A DNA stretch of 64,000 nucleotides from Ligustrum vulgare. Its lineage: Eukaryota; Streptophyta; Magnoliopsida; Lamiales; Oleaceae. Position numbers and translations under genes: made by a program. The stretch lies in the NCBI GenBank assembly GCA_963555705.1, contig OY743169.1:7688014-7752013 (forward strand), given 5' to 3'. A model generated the notes under the pieces. That model was not told the origin of the DNA. It saw only the letters and a list, made by a program, of their open reading frames with translations, and did no database searches. Positions 34,200 through 45,299 of this stretch are shown one piece after another (position 1 is the stretch's first letter; every line of letters starts with the position of its first letter).

Positions 34200-35178
34200 A
34201 TGCACTCCTTCTATTTCATGCACTAACGTTATATTTCTTGATATTATTATGTGAATTCGTACATACGTATTGTTTTGTCTACTGGGTTTTGTTTTTAAGA
34301 GTACTATTGGCATGAAAAGCTGATGAAATTTGAAAAAATTGCGCACTAGGCTCGACTGAGAAATGCTGGTTTTTCATTGTTCTTGTTAGTTCTAGATCAA
34401 GATATAGGTTTAACAATATGGTTTGTGTTGATTCGTGTTATGTTCTAAAGATTATTGACATTGTGCAAGATGAAATATGACAAGAAATTGCTGATCTGCA
34501 AACACACGTGTCAATTTCTTATGTTGAATTTCCACTTTTAGGATGTGCTTGAATTCCCATTTCTTTGATTTTCTCGACAATTGAAAAAATGCAATCTTTT
34601 CTTGTCATTTCTTCTGGTTTTTGTGTAAGTACCTATTCTTGGAATTTGTCAAACTATCCATGACAATATTTTCTCATGGAAATTGAGCCTTATTCAATTA
34701 CAATTCATATGTCTAGATTTTTTTTATATAAATAAATCTTAACTGTGTCAAAGGATTATTCTGTAAATTATTTATCCGTACACATGAAAGATGTCATTGT
34801 CACCAATCCTTTCAATCTTCTTGACAGAAGTTTTCTATTTAATTAATTACTTTGGTGCTGTGTTATTATAGTATTGGTTCTAATAATCTCATACACGATC
34901 GTTTTTTTTTTTTTAATGTCTTTAGTTATGTGTTTTTTAAATTTTCGCATTTGTGTCGTTTGATTGCTGTTATTGGTTTAATGCATTCGATATTTCTATT
35001 GTTTGTTATATCAACATTGAGAGTATGCATTGCCCATTATCCTTTGATCTTAAGTGCAGTCTAATGAAATCAATGTTTCACTTTAAAGGATCAAAGAAAT
35101 TTGTAGGTAATTTTGTTAAATTGTTTTTTGTATTTAGCAATATATTTGATTTCTTTAATTTCTTATGTAGAAAAGGCA

Positions 35179-38100
35179 ATGAATCACCTAAAGACTCCAT
35201 TGAAAGGAGTCATCACTGATGCCAAAGGAAGGCTAGCATGCTACAAAAGAGAATGGTTTGATGCATGTGGTTCGGGCGCAAGGTAAAGTCGTTTTTTAGA
35301 TTGTGCAAATTTCAGTTTTAATTATGCACCTCAAGCAATTTCCCCCCCCCCCCCCCCTTCTCATTGACCACTTCAGGATACTAGCTCCAACAACATACAT
35401 TTTCTTTGCTTCTGCTCTCCCTGTCATCGCCTTCGGGGAGCAATTGAGTAGAGAAACAGGTTTAATTTTTTTAGCTAACCAAATGCTTTTATCTATATAG
35501 CATTATATGATTTTTTACATGAAGGATCTCTAATTTGTTCAAAATTAATTTCATCCTATGTCCATATTGAAGATGGAAGCTTGAGCACGGTTGAAACACT
35601 TATATCTACTGCTATCTGTGGAGTCATCCATTCAATTTTTGGGGGACAGCCATTGTTGATTTTGGGAGTTGCAGAACCAACAATTATAATGTACACATAC
35701 TTGTACAGTTTTACCAAGAAAGGAATGGGGAAGGATCTGTATTTAGCTTGGGCTGGCTGGTACGGGAAACTAATTATCTCGTTCCTTGTGATTATTTCAA
35801 CTTTTTAATTGCATCTTGAGCAAGAATATGACTTTCATTTTCTAATAGGGTCTGCGTATGGACATCCTTGTTTCTGTTTCTGCTTGCTATATTCAATGCT
35901 TGCACAGTCATCACCCGATTTACAAGGGTGGCTGGGGAACTCTTCGGAATGTTGATCACTGTTCTTTTCATTCAAGAGGCTATCAAGGTTTACTTCTTTT
36001 GTTTTATACTTGTCTCTTCCTGCATTCTATTATCCTGTTTGAAATACTAGAGGAAACGGTGTCAATAATCATTAACGTGTTTGAATCACAGGGCGTGGTG
36101 AGTGAATTTCACATTCCAAAAGGTGAAAATGCCTCCGAAGAGAAGTTCCAATTTCAATGGCTTTATGCAAATGGTTTACTCGCAATTATATTTTCGTTTG
36201 GTCTGCTTCTCACTGCCCTTAACAGTAGAAAAGCTAGGTCTTGGCTTTATGGTACAGGTATCTGGAGTTATTTTTAACTCAGTATTCAGTCGACCATAAT
36301 GACGTTTAATCTTTAAATTTGAAGTAACTTTAAGCTTATGCAAATGTGCACAGCCTGGGTTAGAAGCTTTATTGCTGATTATGGGGTTCCACTCATGGTT
36401 GTGGTTTGGACAATATTATCTTATAGCATACCTGGAAGTGTTCCTTCTGGAGTTCCCAGGAGGCTCGTTTGTCCTCTCCCTTGGGAATCAGAATCATTGC
36501 ATCACTGGACCGTGGTTAAGGTATCAAAAGATTGACAATCCTGTTTCTCACGCACTCGATTTAATTAGTATATGATACTTATTTATCGACGTAGTTTTGA
36601 TGTCTCATTATTATTTATTTATAAAGAATTTCTGATGTTCTAAAATGTTTTATTGTTTTTGTAATCATCTACTCAATATTGTGTTATGAATGATAAAAAA
36701 TTTAGAAACACCATTCGCCCATTCGCTTTATGTCGTGAATTTGCAGGACATGGGAAGAGTATCGACTGGTTACATTTTTGCTGCCATCATACCTGCTGTG
36801 ATGATAGCTGGATTGTACTTTTTCGATCACAGTGTAGCTTCACAGCTGGCACAACAAAAGGAATTCAACCTTAAAAACCCATCTGCTTACCACTACGATA
36901 TCCTCTTGCTTGGAGTCATGGTATAAAAATAAGCTGCTTTTAAGAATTTCAGCCTCCACTAACTTCTCGATGTCACACGTGAATTTCTCTTTAATAATTT
37001 GCTATTTGTGTTGTGTTTTAATAATTTGATCTCAGACTTTGCTTTGTGGATTGCTTGGACTACCGCCTTCGAATGGGGTCCTTCCACAATCGCCTATGCA
37101 CACAAGGAGTCTTGCCGTCCTCAAGAAGCAGGTGGGCGATGCAATTATGTAGAAACTTTCTTAGCATAAATTTTTCAACAATACAAACTTTCTTAAAGAA
37201 TTAGACTCCAATTTGCAGTTGATTAGGAAGAAAATGGTAAAAAGCGCAAAGGAGGGCATAAAACAGCAAGCAAGCCATTCAGAAATTTATGGAAGAATGC
37301 ACGCGGTGTTCATTGAGATGGAGAATTCTCCGGAGAATGCTCCGTCTGTAAGATGTCACTTCTAGATTGTTTTCTTGTAAGCGTGAATTTATATGTCCTT
37401 GTGGATGATTAAGTAAGCAAACTTTATGTTCCTGCAGCATACAGCTGACAAAGAGTTGGAAAACCTGAAGGAGGCCGTCTTAAAACATGACGATGAAGGA
37501 GATGTGAACGGGAAGTTTGACCCTGAAAAGTACATTGATCTTCACTTGCCTGTTCGAGTAAATGAGCAAAGAGTTAGCAACTTGCTTCAATCCATCCTCG
37601 TGGGACTGGCCGTGTGTGCTATGCCTGTGATCAAGATGATACCTACCTCAGTTCTATGGGGGTACTTCGCCTACATGGCTATTGACAGTCTACCTGGTAA
37701 TCAGTTTTGGGAGAGGATGCTGCTGCTATTCATCCCCCCTGGTCGACGTTTCAAGTAAGCTTTGAGTGTTCATTTTGCTTGAAATCTCTCTTCTAGATCA
37801 ACTGCAATTATCTTGCTTCACTTTGGCAGAGTCATCGAGAGTCACCACGCTTCTTTTGTGGAGTCTGTACCATTCAAATACATCTTCATGTTCACGGCTT
37901 TCCAGTTTGTGTATCTTTTGGTATGCTTTGGAATCACATGGATACCGATTGCTGGGATCTTGTTTCCATTGCCGTTCTTCCTTCTGATAAGTATAAGAGA
38001 ACACGTTCTCCCCAAGGTGTTTCCGCCTCATCATCTTCAGGAATTAGATGCCGCTGAATACGAGGAAGTTGCAGGACATCCTCTCCGGGGAAGGAGCCAC

Positions 38101-38491
38101 TCGCTCAGGGTACGTTTTTCTGTTTCTTAGATTCTTATGATCGCTCTTTATAAGTCTGAAGATGATGAGCATGTGCATGTTTGGTATACAGTATTAGATA
38201 AGATTAGAAAGTTCTTACATGTTTGGTATTTAGTAAGTCGGAAGGTGATGAGCATGTCCATGTTTGGTATACAGTATTAGATAAGATTAGAAAGTTCACA
38301 TAAATGGTTTTTACTTATAATGTGTAAAACAGGATCAAGAAGGAACTGATCCTGATGACGAAGAAGGTGATGTTGATGTATACGAAATATTGGACGAGAT
38401 GACGACTCATAGAGGTGAATTGAAGCATAGATCTTCGAGCTTCACTGATAGGCAGTTTCAGGTCTTCCCTAAAGGTTCTGATGGAGTGTAA
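35179..38491 (+). CDS. BOR4: Plant borate exporter, BOR family (BOR4-like), 12 exons, 666 aa
   Basis: Exons: 35179-35282, 35377-35459, 35573-35759, 35849-35987, 36092-36257, 36354-36520, 36747-36920, 37036-37131, 37219-37347, 37438-37754, 37830-38109, 38333-38491. Every intron is GT-AG, phases are kept, and the total is 2001 nt. The family is the SLC4-like transporters that export borate across the plasma membrane for xylem loading or boron tolerance. Diagnostic blocks are [109 protein letters not shown] and LDAAEYEE, with about 10-14 membrane segments. YHYDILLL keeps a tyrosine used for sorting in BOR1; the second BOR1 sorting pair is only half kept (IYGRMHAVF). The short acidic C-tail resembles BOR4 more than BOR1. 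The first ATG after the leader intron fits the family N-terminus. The BOR4 symbol means nearest type, not proven orthology. Confidence 0.93.
38158..38306 (+). repeat. 83-bp tandem duplication in the last BOR intron
   Basis: GATGAGCATGTGCATGTTTGG and what follows at 38158-38240 is repeated from 38241 with few changes. It lies wholly inside intron 11 (38110-38332) and does not touch the splice sites. Confidence 0.85.
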
Positions 38492-39300
38492 GGACAACTC
38501 ATAAAATAACATCAATTTCGACCCACGTTGATGTGTTCTAACAATTATAGCATAGGAAGTATAACGAAAGACGTAGAAAACCGGTGGATCAACAAGGAAA
38601 ACATCATTTCTTACTTTTTTTAAATGTCCATTGGAGACATTTTGTGGATTCATCTGGTTATTGGCATAGAGACACGTTGAACATGAAGTTTCTACTATCA
38701 TAGTCTTACTGTTACAGTCACAATATTAATATGGTTATATGATTTATCCCATATTCTTTCACGGTGGTTGCTAGTCTTGGTCTACCTCCAGTTAGACATC
38801 TTTGAGTACATTTTTTAGGCAAAGAGAGACGATAGTGACAATGGTTCAAGTTTCCAAAACGCTAAAAAGAGACGAGATAACAAACAATGATGTACATATA
38901 CCAAAAGCATCGAAACATAAATTGAAAAATTACGAGTGTACAAGAAATCGATAATAATTCATAAATCTTGATCACCTAATTGTTCTTGGATTGCACTTGT
39001 GCTAGTGAAGTTTTCTCGATTGCAATGGTCTAATACGGTACAACATAATACGAGAGGATGTAATGCATACATGGTAAGCAGAGGTTATCTATGCTCGAAA
39101 TCGACACTTCAAAGTTATTACATACTTTCGAACTTAAATTTGTCAAAGGGTAGTTGATGGTTGAACAACGTTTATTTTTTGTCGCACTGCTTTTAATTAA
39201 TTTACCAAAGATACCCTAATCTTTTCTTGTCGCTACACTTATGTCCTCACATTTTTGTGGCGTTTTCATCTTCAATCTTCTATCAATTAACCATCCAATC
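38492..39300. other. BOR 3' untranslated region and intergenic DNA
   Basis: The first few hundred bases should be the 3' untranslated region; no poly(A) site is certain. No other gene is seen. Confidence 0.5.
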
Positions 39301-39314
39301 TTTAATAGTTAATG

Positions 39315-39567
39315 GCCCCCAGGGCACATCTCCAAGTGGCAAAGGGGATGGGTGGTAAGTGCTCAGCGCAGCTGTGTGCTTGGTTCGATTCCCCGCAAGG
39401 TGGAATTGGCCTTGTGGCAAGCGGGAGTTATTGAGCGTTTCTCATGCTTACCATAAGCCCTTCCACCCTGGCTCCTTGGAGGCATAACCTGGATTTACCT
39501 TCCCGAACCAATGGCCTTGGGCGTGGTCGGTTCGGGCCCTCAGGGTGTGGGCTACACCTTTTTTTTT
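39315..39567 (+). mobile_element. tRNA-derived SINE with T tail and 14-bp TSD
   Basis: TTTAATAGTTAATG flanks both sides (39301-39314 and 39568-39581), a long target duplication typical of L1-type retroposition. A polymerase III B box GGTTCGATTCC lies at 39382-39392 with an A-box-like region (TGGCAAAGGGG, about 39336) upstream. The element ends CTACACC plus a T run. It is a SINE, not a functional tRNA: no cloverleaf fits the rest. Confidence 0.88.
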
Positions 39568-39640
39568 TTTAATAGTTAATGCAATTATGCTCTCCTCCCG
39601 TGACAGGAAACCCCTCACACACAGGGTAACCAGTAACCCC

Positions 39641-39684
39641 CTCCCCCCCCCCCCCCCCCCAACCCCCAAAAAAAAAAAAAAAAA
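39641..39684. repeat. Poly-C then poly-A tract
   Basis: A long C run is followed by ACCCCC and a long A run. Lengths in such tracts are unreliable in assemblies. Confidence 0.9.
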
Positions 39685-40247
39685 GACATTAAGTGACCCA
39701 GACTGGTTTCCCATGAGGAGAGCATTTTCAACAGTTTATTATGTCTAAATATTATGTTATGTATTTATGATTATTTTTTTAATTTAAAAATATGATTATT
39801 TTTTTAATTTAAAAATATAGGGTGTGTTTGATTACAAGGAGGTAATTAGAGAGGATGTTAATCTTTTGTCTTCATTTTAGAGATGACAGATGATAAAGTG
39901 GAGCTCATTCACAGCATCATCTTGGAACAACAAATAAGTAATACATCCATAGCCCAGTAAGGGGTTTTAAGATTCTAAAATAGTGCTGCTTGGAGTTTGA
40001 GTTGTGTCAAAACATATGATTTCTTGAAGTGATATTTGGAACCTTACACAACCCCTGAAGTAAGATTTTTTATTTCGGTTTCTTGACTTTTTTTTTTTCC
40101 TTATTCCTACCTTTGAGGAATTTAATTTTGAATCTGAAGTTATCCAAACTTATCAGAATGAATCATATAAACATAAGCGACCTGATGACTTTCCTTGTTT
40201 GCTGGTAAAATAAACACGGCCTCGCCATAAAGCATTTAAATGCAATT
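39685..40247. other. Intergenic DNA, nothing recognised
   Basis: Only a small direct repeat (TATGATTATTTTTTTAATTTAAAAA) near 39770-39815 is visible. Confidence 0.5.
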
Positions 40248-40786
40248 ATGTTTGATTGCGAAGGTAGGAAATGAGTGGAACCGTGGATAGGAAATATTTT
40301 TCAAAGAATTGATTTTGCTTGAAAAATATTTTCATGAAAAATTAATATAAAGTGTTTAATTGGTTAAATTTTCTAGGTGGAAAAAGTAGAGAATTTTTCA
40401 AGTTTCGTTGTTTGATTGACATTATTTTCCATGGAAAATAAAGTAAATCTTTACTATTTTAATCAAAAATTTATTTTTTTACCCTTTAAAAACATTTGTA
40501 CTTGATAATGATAATGTTATTTTCTAAAAAAAAAAAAAAAATCAATTAATAATAACAAAATTGATCAAACGTAGTGAAAATAATTTTCCATGTACCATAG
40601 AAAATATTTTCTTATCATAATCAAAAGAAAACCTTTTCATCAAAAGCAAAGAAAAGGCAACGCGTGATTTATAAATGGAAAAGATTTTTTACATAATTCT
40701 TTTTTTAATCAAACAGCATGAAAAGAGGAAACTAGGAAAATCAGTTTCTTTTCCTTGGAAAATTGTGGGATATCAAACAGGGTTAA
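40248..40786. mobile_element. Tourist-like MITE, ~510-bp family (diverged)
   Basis: It contains the GTTTGATTGACATTATTTTCCATGG and TACTTGATAATGATAATG family blocks and ends ATATCAAACAGGG. The left terminus TGTTTGATTGCG has lost its GGG. Confidence 0.6.
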
Positions 40787-40828
40787 GGTGTAAATTAATC
40801 TTGTTGTGTCCTCTTAGTAGACTTCCTA

Positions 40829-40830
<2 letters not shown>

Positions 40831-40869
<39 letters not shown>
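40831..40869. repeat. (AT)n microsatellite
   Basis: About 19 AT units. Confidence 0.95.
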
Positions 40870-40873
<4 letters not shown>

Positions 40874-40899
40874 GATACTAAGCCTGGGCACTGTTCATA

Positions 40900-42413
40900 A
40901 GGCATCATGCTGATATCTTTTTTTTGGCTTCATTTCCTTTGTTTGATTAATTTTGAGGGCTCAAATAAAGTCGTAATAGCAATATCTTACTATCGATGTG
41001 AAGTTTTCGTAAAATACTTTTACATTATTTTCGAATTACTAAAACATAATAAAAATTATAGTCATTTAAGATGATCCAATAATAATTTATTTAATCTTTC
41101 AATTATTTTTTCTTTTGGGTGATTGATTTTCTAGGCTCTGATGAAGTCGTAATAATAAGATCTTTATACCAACATGAAGATCTCATATAATACTTTATTA
41201 CATTATTTTCGAATTACAATACCGTCAATTATAGCAAAATTTGTAGTAGTTTCAAATGGTCCCCTAACATTTCTGTTTTTTTTTTTCCTTTCATTCGTTT
41301 TGTTAATTTTGAAGAATCAAATAAAGTCGTAATAGTAATATCTTAATATCGATGTGAAATTTTTGCACAATACTTTATTACATTATTTTCGAATTACTAA
41401 ACCGCGAAAAAAATTATAATCATTAAGGATAATTCATTAAAAATATATTTCATCATTCAATGTTTTTTCTTTTGTTTGATTGGCTTTCTTGGCTCAAATA
41501 AAGTCGTAATAACAAGATCTTTATATCAATACAAAGATCTCATATAGCACTTTATCTCATTATTTTCGAATTACAACATCGTCAATTGTAGCAAAAATTC
41601 ATTTCCTTTGTTTGGTTAATTTTGAGGACTCAAATAAAGTCGTAATAACAATATCTTAATATCGATATGAAATTTTCGCAAAATACTTTTACATTATTTT
41701 CGAATTACTAAAACATAATAAAAATTATAGTCGTTTAAGATGATTCAATAACAATGTATTTAATCTTTCAATAATTTTTTCTAATTGATTTTCTAGGCTC
41801 AGATGAAGTCGTAATAATAAGATTTTTATACCAATATGAAGATTTCATATAGTACTTTATTACTTTATTTTCGAATTACAATACCGTCAATTGTAGAAAA
41901 AATTGTAGTCGTTTCAAATGGTCCCCTAACATTTTTTTTATTCTTTTTTTTTATACCTTTCATTCGTTTTGTTAATTTTGAAGAATCAAATAAAGTCGTA
42001 ATAGCAATATCTTAATATCGATGTGAAATTTTTACACAATACTTTATTACATTATTTTTGAATTACTAAATCGCAGCAAAAATTATAATCGTTAAGGATA
42101 ATTCATGGTGTGTTCTTTAAAATTTAATTTGCCATCATTACAAAAATTTAATTTACACAATTTTCCATACCACTTTTTAACCATCCACATTTTCTCTCTC
42201 CAATTTTTAACCCTTCATCTTACCTAGAAAACACAAATAAATCAACAAATAATTTCAATTCCTTAATTTGACACAAAACATTTCAAAATTAAAAAATGTA
42301 TTTTATCTTTCAGTGTTTTTTTCTTTTGTTTGGTTGGCTTTTTTGGCTCAAATATCCACGCTATTTTATACGCGATTTTTCTCGCATCTCATGCATTGCA
42401 CGGGCCACACTAG
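40900..42413 (+). mobile_element. Helitron-like unit with dimeric tandem array, 3' end at 42413
   Basis: It ends CTAG followed by T (42410-42414), with an imperfect hairpin CATGC-ATT-GCACG about 10 bp inside, as in Helitron 3' ends. The body is a tandem array with anchors (AA)ATAAAGTCGTAATA or GATGAAGTCGTAATA at 40964, 41140, 41319, 41496, 41632, 41802 and 41988. Two subtypes alternate A-B-A-B-A-B-A, giving a ~355-bp dimer. Each unit also shares ACATTATTTTCGAATTAC. The 5' end was not found; no protein is encoded. Confidence 0.55.
42107..42288. mobile_element. MITE, CTGTTTGGTAAA family, inserted in the array
   Basis: TACCACTTTTTAACCATCCACA and ATTTTCTCTCTCCAATTTTTAA are family blocks. The tandem unit sequence breaks at AGGATAATTCAT and resumes at AAAAAATGTATTTTATC, consistent with an insertion. 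Confidence 0.6.
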
Positions 42414-42968
42414 TTTGTATAAAAAATCGTTATCTCGAACATGTTAGTTTAATTGATGAAAGTTGATGACAAGAATGCGACGAAATTTTTTTTAAACATA
42501 AGTGTAAAAATGAGCAAATATTGAAACATTTAGCGCAATTAATTAACTGTGACAATATAACTCCCCTTGTCTAGTAATTTATGTACAAGTTATTGTAAAC
42601 ACCATCACCATTTGTCTTTCCACATTTACATTTAAATGCCACTTACAATAATTTATTTTTTTTTCCCCAAGTTTCTCAAGTGGGATTTCTCTTTTATATA
42701 AACTAGTGTTAGTCGTGCGTTGCACGAATTTTCGTCGAGTGTAAGTATTAATAATACTGTTTGAATGTGTACCTAATAAAAGCTAATAAAAAGAAAAACT
42801 GCTACCTACTTATTTAAATTAAGTTGTTACAATAAATAAATGCCCAAACAAGTTGAAGAGGAAATTAAATTTGATTCGTAAGAACTGCGAGAAAGAGAAC
42901 TTGCTAGGAAGAGCGACATAAGCACTCAACAATCAACGAAGAAATCCTTGAGATGCGCGTGGTTATCC

Positions 42969-44075
42969 AAATCGAGCATACAGAGCTACACACCATCTGT
43001 TGTTTGCCCTTTGTATCACTTCATCAAAATCTCTGCCATTAAATTGGGAAAATTACTTGAGAGAGCCAATACAATTTCAAGATCATAGTAAAAAATCTCA
43101 CAACATACTTAAATTTCAAGATAGAATGCGCTGGACCAAAGATTGTTTCTCTTGCTATTAGCATGTCTTCCTAACAAATTGCAGCGTGTTATTAAAAATT
43201 ACTAAACATTTCTACTAACCTTAAAAGGTTCGCTTATAAGTAACTTTGTTTGCTTAAAAGTAAGAAAATGTAATTTTTCCAAACATGTTTGGGAATGGAA
43301 ATATAATTATATGTATGCCCTAGATATTGAGCTTCGTGGAAGAAGCCTAACAAAAATACTCTTACTGGTTTGAAATGACATACCTTGACATTAGAGGAAC
43401 AATTTATCGAATGTAGTAGCCTTTTGTACCCAATTTATAGCCTCCAGTCTCGAGTTTCGCTCCACTTTCTGTACTAGATCTAACATACCTCTGAATCTTT
43501 TCAAATTGCTCTACATCAATCTAATGTTCATGAAGATATTCTCAGTAAGGCTTATTGGACATGAAAGCAAGAACCAAGACCATATTTATTTCATAGGAGA
43601 TTAATAATAATGAGCAATGAACTTTTTTGATCATATGGCCGAAGTCATATACACAGAAATATTATCAACTACAAGGAGCTCTATGCGAAGCACATGGTAA
43701 CAGTTTACCTGAGGGCCTTGTTCTGTTCCCAACTTGAATGGGTCACCAACAGTGCATGGCACAAGCCTTTGCTTTCTCTATGAACTCATTATAAACTTTC
43801 TCATGAAAATATGTTCTAGATCCAGCTCATCAGCATTGTCCCTGCACCTATTCCACATAATAGTTTATTCTGTTTTCCATGATTCAACTTCATTTCGGAG
43901 TATGACACAGGAGACATGGGTACCTGGTTGAAGAAAAGAGCAGAGTGAGCTAGCTCAATGGCCTGTCCACATCAGCATCCTCACAAACAGTGAATGGATA
44001 TTTCTCGCGAAGTTCTAAAGTAATAGGTTTCTGATTGCTTTTGGCAACCAATTCAAGTTAGTGAAAGCAAGCTGC
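42969..44075 (-). pseudogene. Aldehyde dehydrogenase (ALDH2B, mitochondrial type) fragment
   Basis: Four exon remnants are readable on the minus strand, in gene order. (a) About 44075-43924: [24 protein letters not shown], then FFNQ and a donor GT. (b) 43842-43709: GQC followed by two stops and AGSRTYFHEKVYNEFIEKAK, then a frameshift to VGDPFKLGTEQGPQ and a donor. (c) 43520-43384: IDVEQFEKIQRYVRSSTESG, AKLETGG, GTKGYYI, a frameshift, SNVK and a donor. (d) About 43038-42969: DFDEVIQRANN. This is the catalytic-cysteine half of a family-2 ALDH with introns kept. Exon (a) has a 1-base deletion and there are at least two further frameshifts plus stops beside the catalytic Cys, so it is non-functional. 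Neither the N-terminal half nor the C-terminal end is found. Confidence 0.88.
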
Positions 44076-44934
44076 AAAAGTAGAGCAAATACATCAAGAT
44101 ATTCAAGAGTATAATAAATAAATGAAGTTTACTTGAACCTTAATTTATAGTATTTAAAGTCTGAAATATATAGGGAAGGTACATGAACGTGTTATAGCTT
44201 ACTAATACGAACTAAAAAGAGAAAAAGCTTATGATGTTGTTTTAAAGAAAAAAAAATTATCAGTGCAATATTACCTTGTACACATAATTATCTGTACACG
44301 CTTACATGAGGCAAATGCAAGAAAGCCAGAAAGAAATGTAGCACCAAAGAGTGAAATAATAGATAAGAAAACAATGTTAAGGCAAGAATTTAATCTATTA
44401 CAACAATAGAAAACAAATAAAAGAATGGGGAATCTACAACTTATGCATGTAAAGAGCTCATGAAATCAAAAAATGCAAAAAGGTAATATAAATTTAACCT
44501 AATAACTCAATCAATAAATTCACTTTGAGCGTGTAAACATTTTAGACTAATCGTGATTCATAAAGTATCCATCAATTGTGTACCTTAATAAATATGCTTT
44601 CATTGTCACAAACAATAAAAAAAAATCGAACAACCAATAAAAATAACTGTGTTTGTGAAGTAAAGACTACATAGCATGATTTTATCTAAAAATTAAAATT
44701 GCATATAATGAAGATCCCCAGACAGGTACAAATAAAATCCGATGGAAGGACAAAATCATCAAAATGGGCAAAGAACTAAACTCGTAAGTAGAAGATTAAA
44801 AGTATAATCTTTAACCATAATCACAACTGCCATGTAAAAAGTTACACCCTTAGGGAATCAATCCAATTAGGCTAATCAGATTTCTCTAAACCTACAATGT
44901 CAATTCAAAACAAATGGAAACAGAATAATATGGG

Positions 44935-45288
44935 GGGGCTCAAAATTTTAGAACAAAACGGGCCTCATCATCGAGCTCAATGGCCTTGGTGTAATGCTAA
45001 ATTGTAGTTTCAAAGTCCTTGTATGCTGCATTCCCGGTTTCCCTCTCCTTCTAGGCCTGTGCTTTTTTATTCCTTTTCTCCATGTCTATCTCGTTTAAGT
45101 CCATCAGCTCAGGTTTAGGCTCGGGCCTCTTCTCCTCCTTGATAGGATTAGCTTCAGAAGTTGTAGGCCTCTTCCTCTCTGGTGAGCCACGTGATGCTGC
45201 CTCAGCCATTTTTGGCATATTCTTCAGCTCCCCTCATCTGGATTTTCAAGTTCAATAAAACTCCCAATACCTGCATCATTCTTTGTGT
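44935..45288 (-). pseudogene. HOP/STI1 (Hsp70-Hsp90 organizing protein) fragment
   Basis: On the minus strand the sequence reads MMQVLGVLLNLKI, the end of the first DP region. After a frameshift comes MAEAASRGSPERKR, a charged linker ending PEPKPELMDL, then KAQA-stop-KERETGNAAYKDFET, a stop and HYTKAIELDDEA, the start of the TPR2A domain. HOP links Hsp70 and Hsp90 through its TPR domains. Two in-frame stops, a frameshift and a missing KK in the first TPR helix show it is dead. It follows the ALDH fragment in the same orientation, about 0.9 kb upstream in transcript sense. Confidence 0.85.
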
Positions 45289-45299
45289 GTGACCATGAC

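Noticed and set aside
39336..39392. A tRNA gene, because of A-box and B-box matches
   Set aside because: There is no complete cloverleaf. A T tail and 14-bp target duplication show a SINE.
43709..43842. A functional ALDH gene on the minus strand
   Set aside because: Stops beside the catalytic Cys, at least three frameshifts and missing N- and C-terminal parts show a pseudogene.
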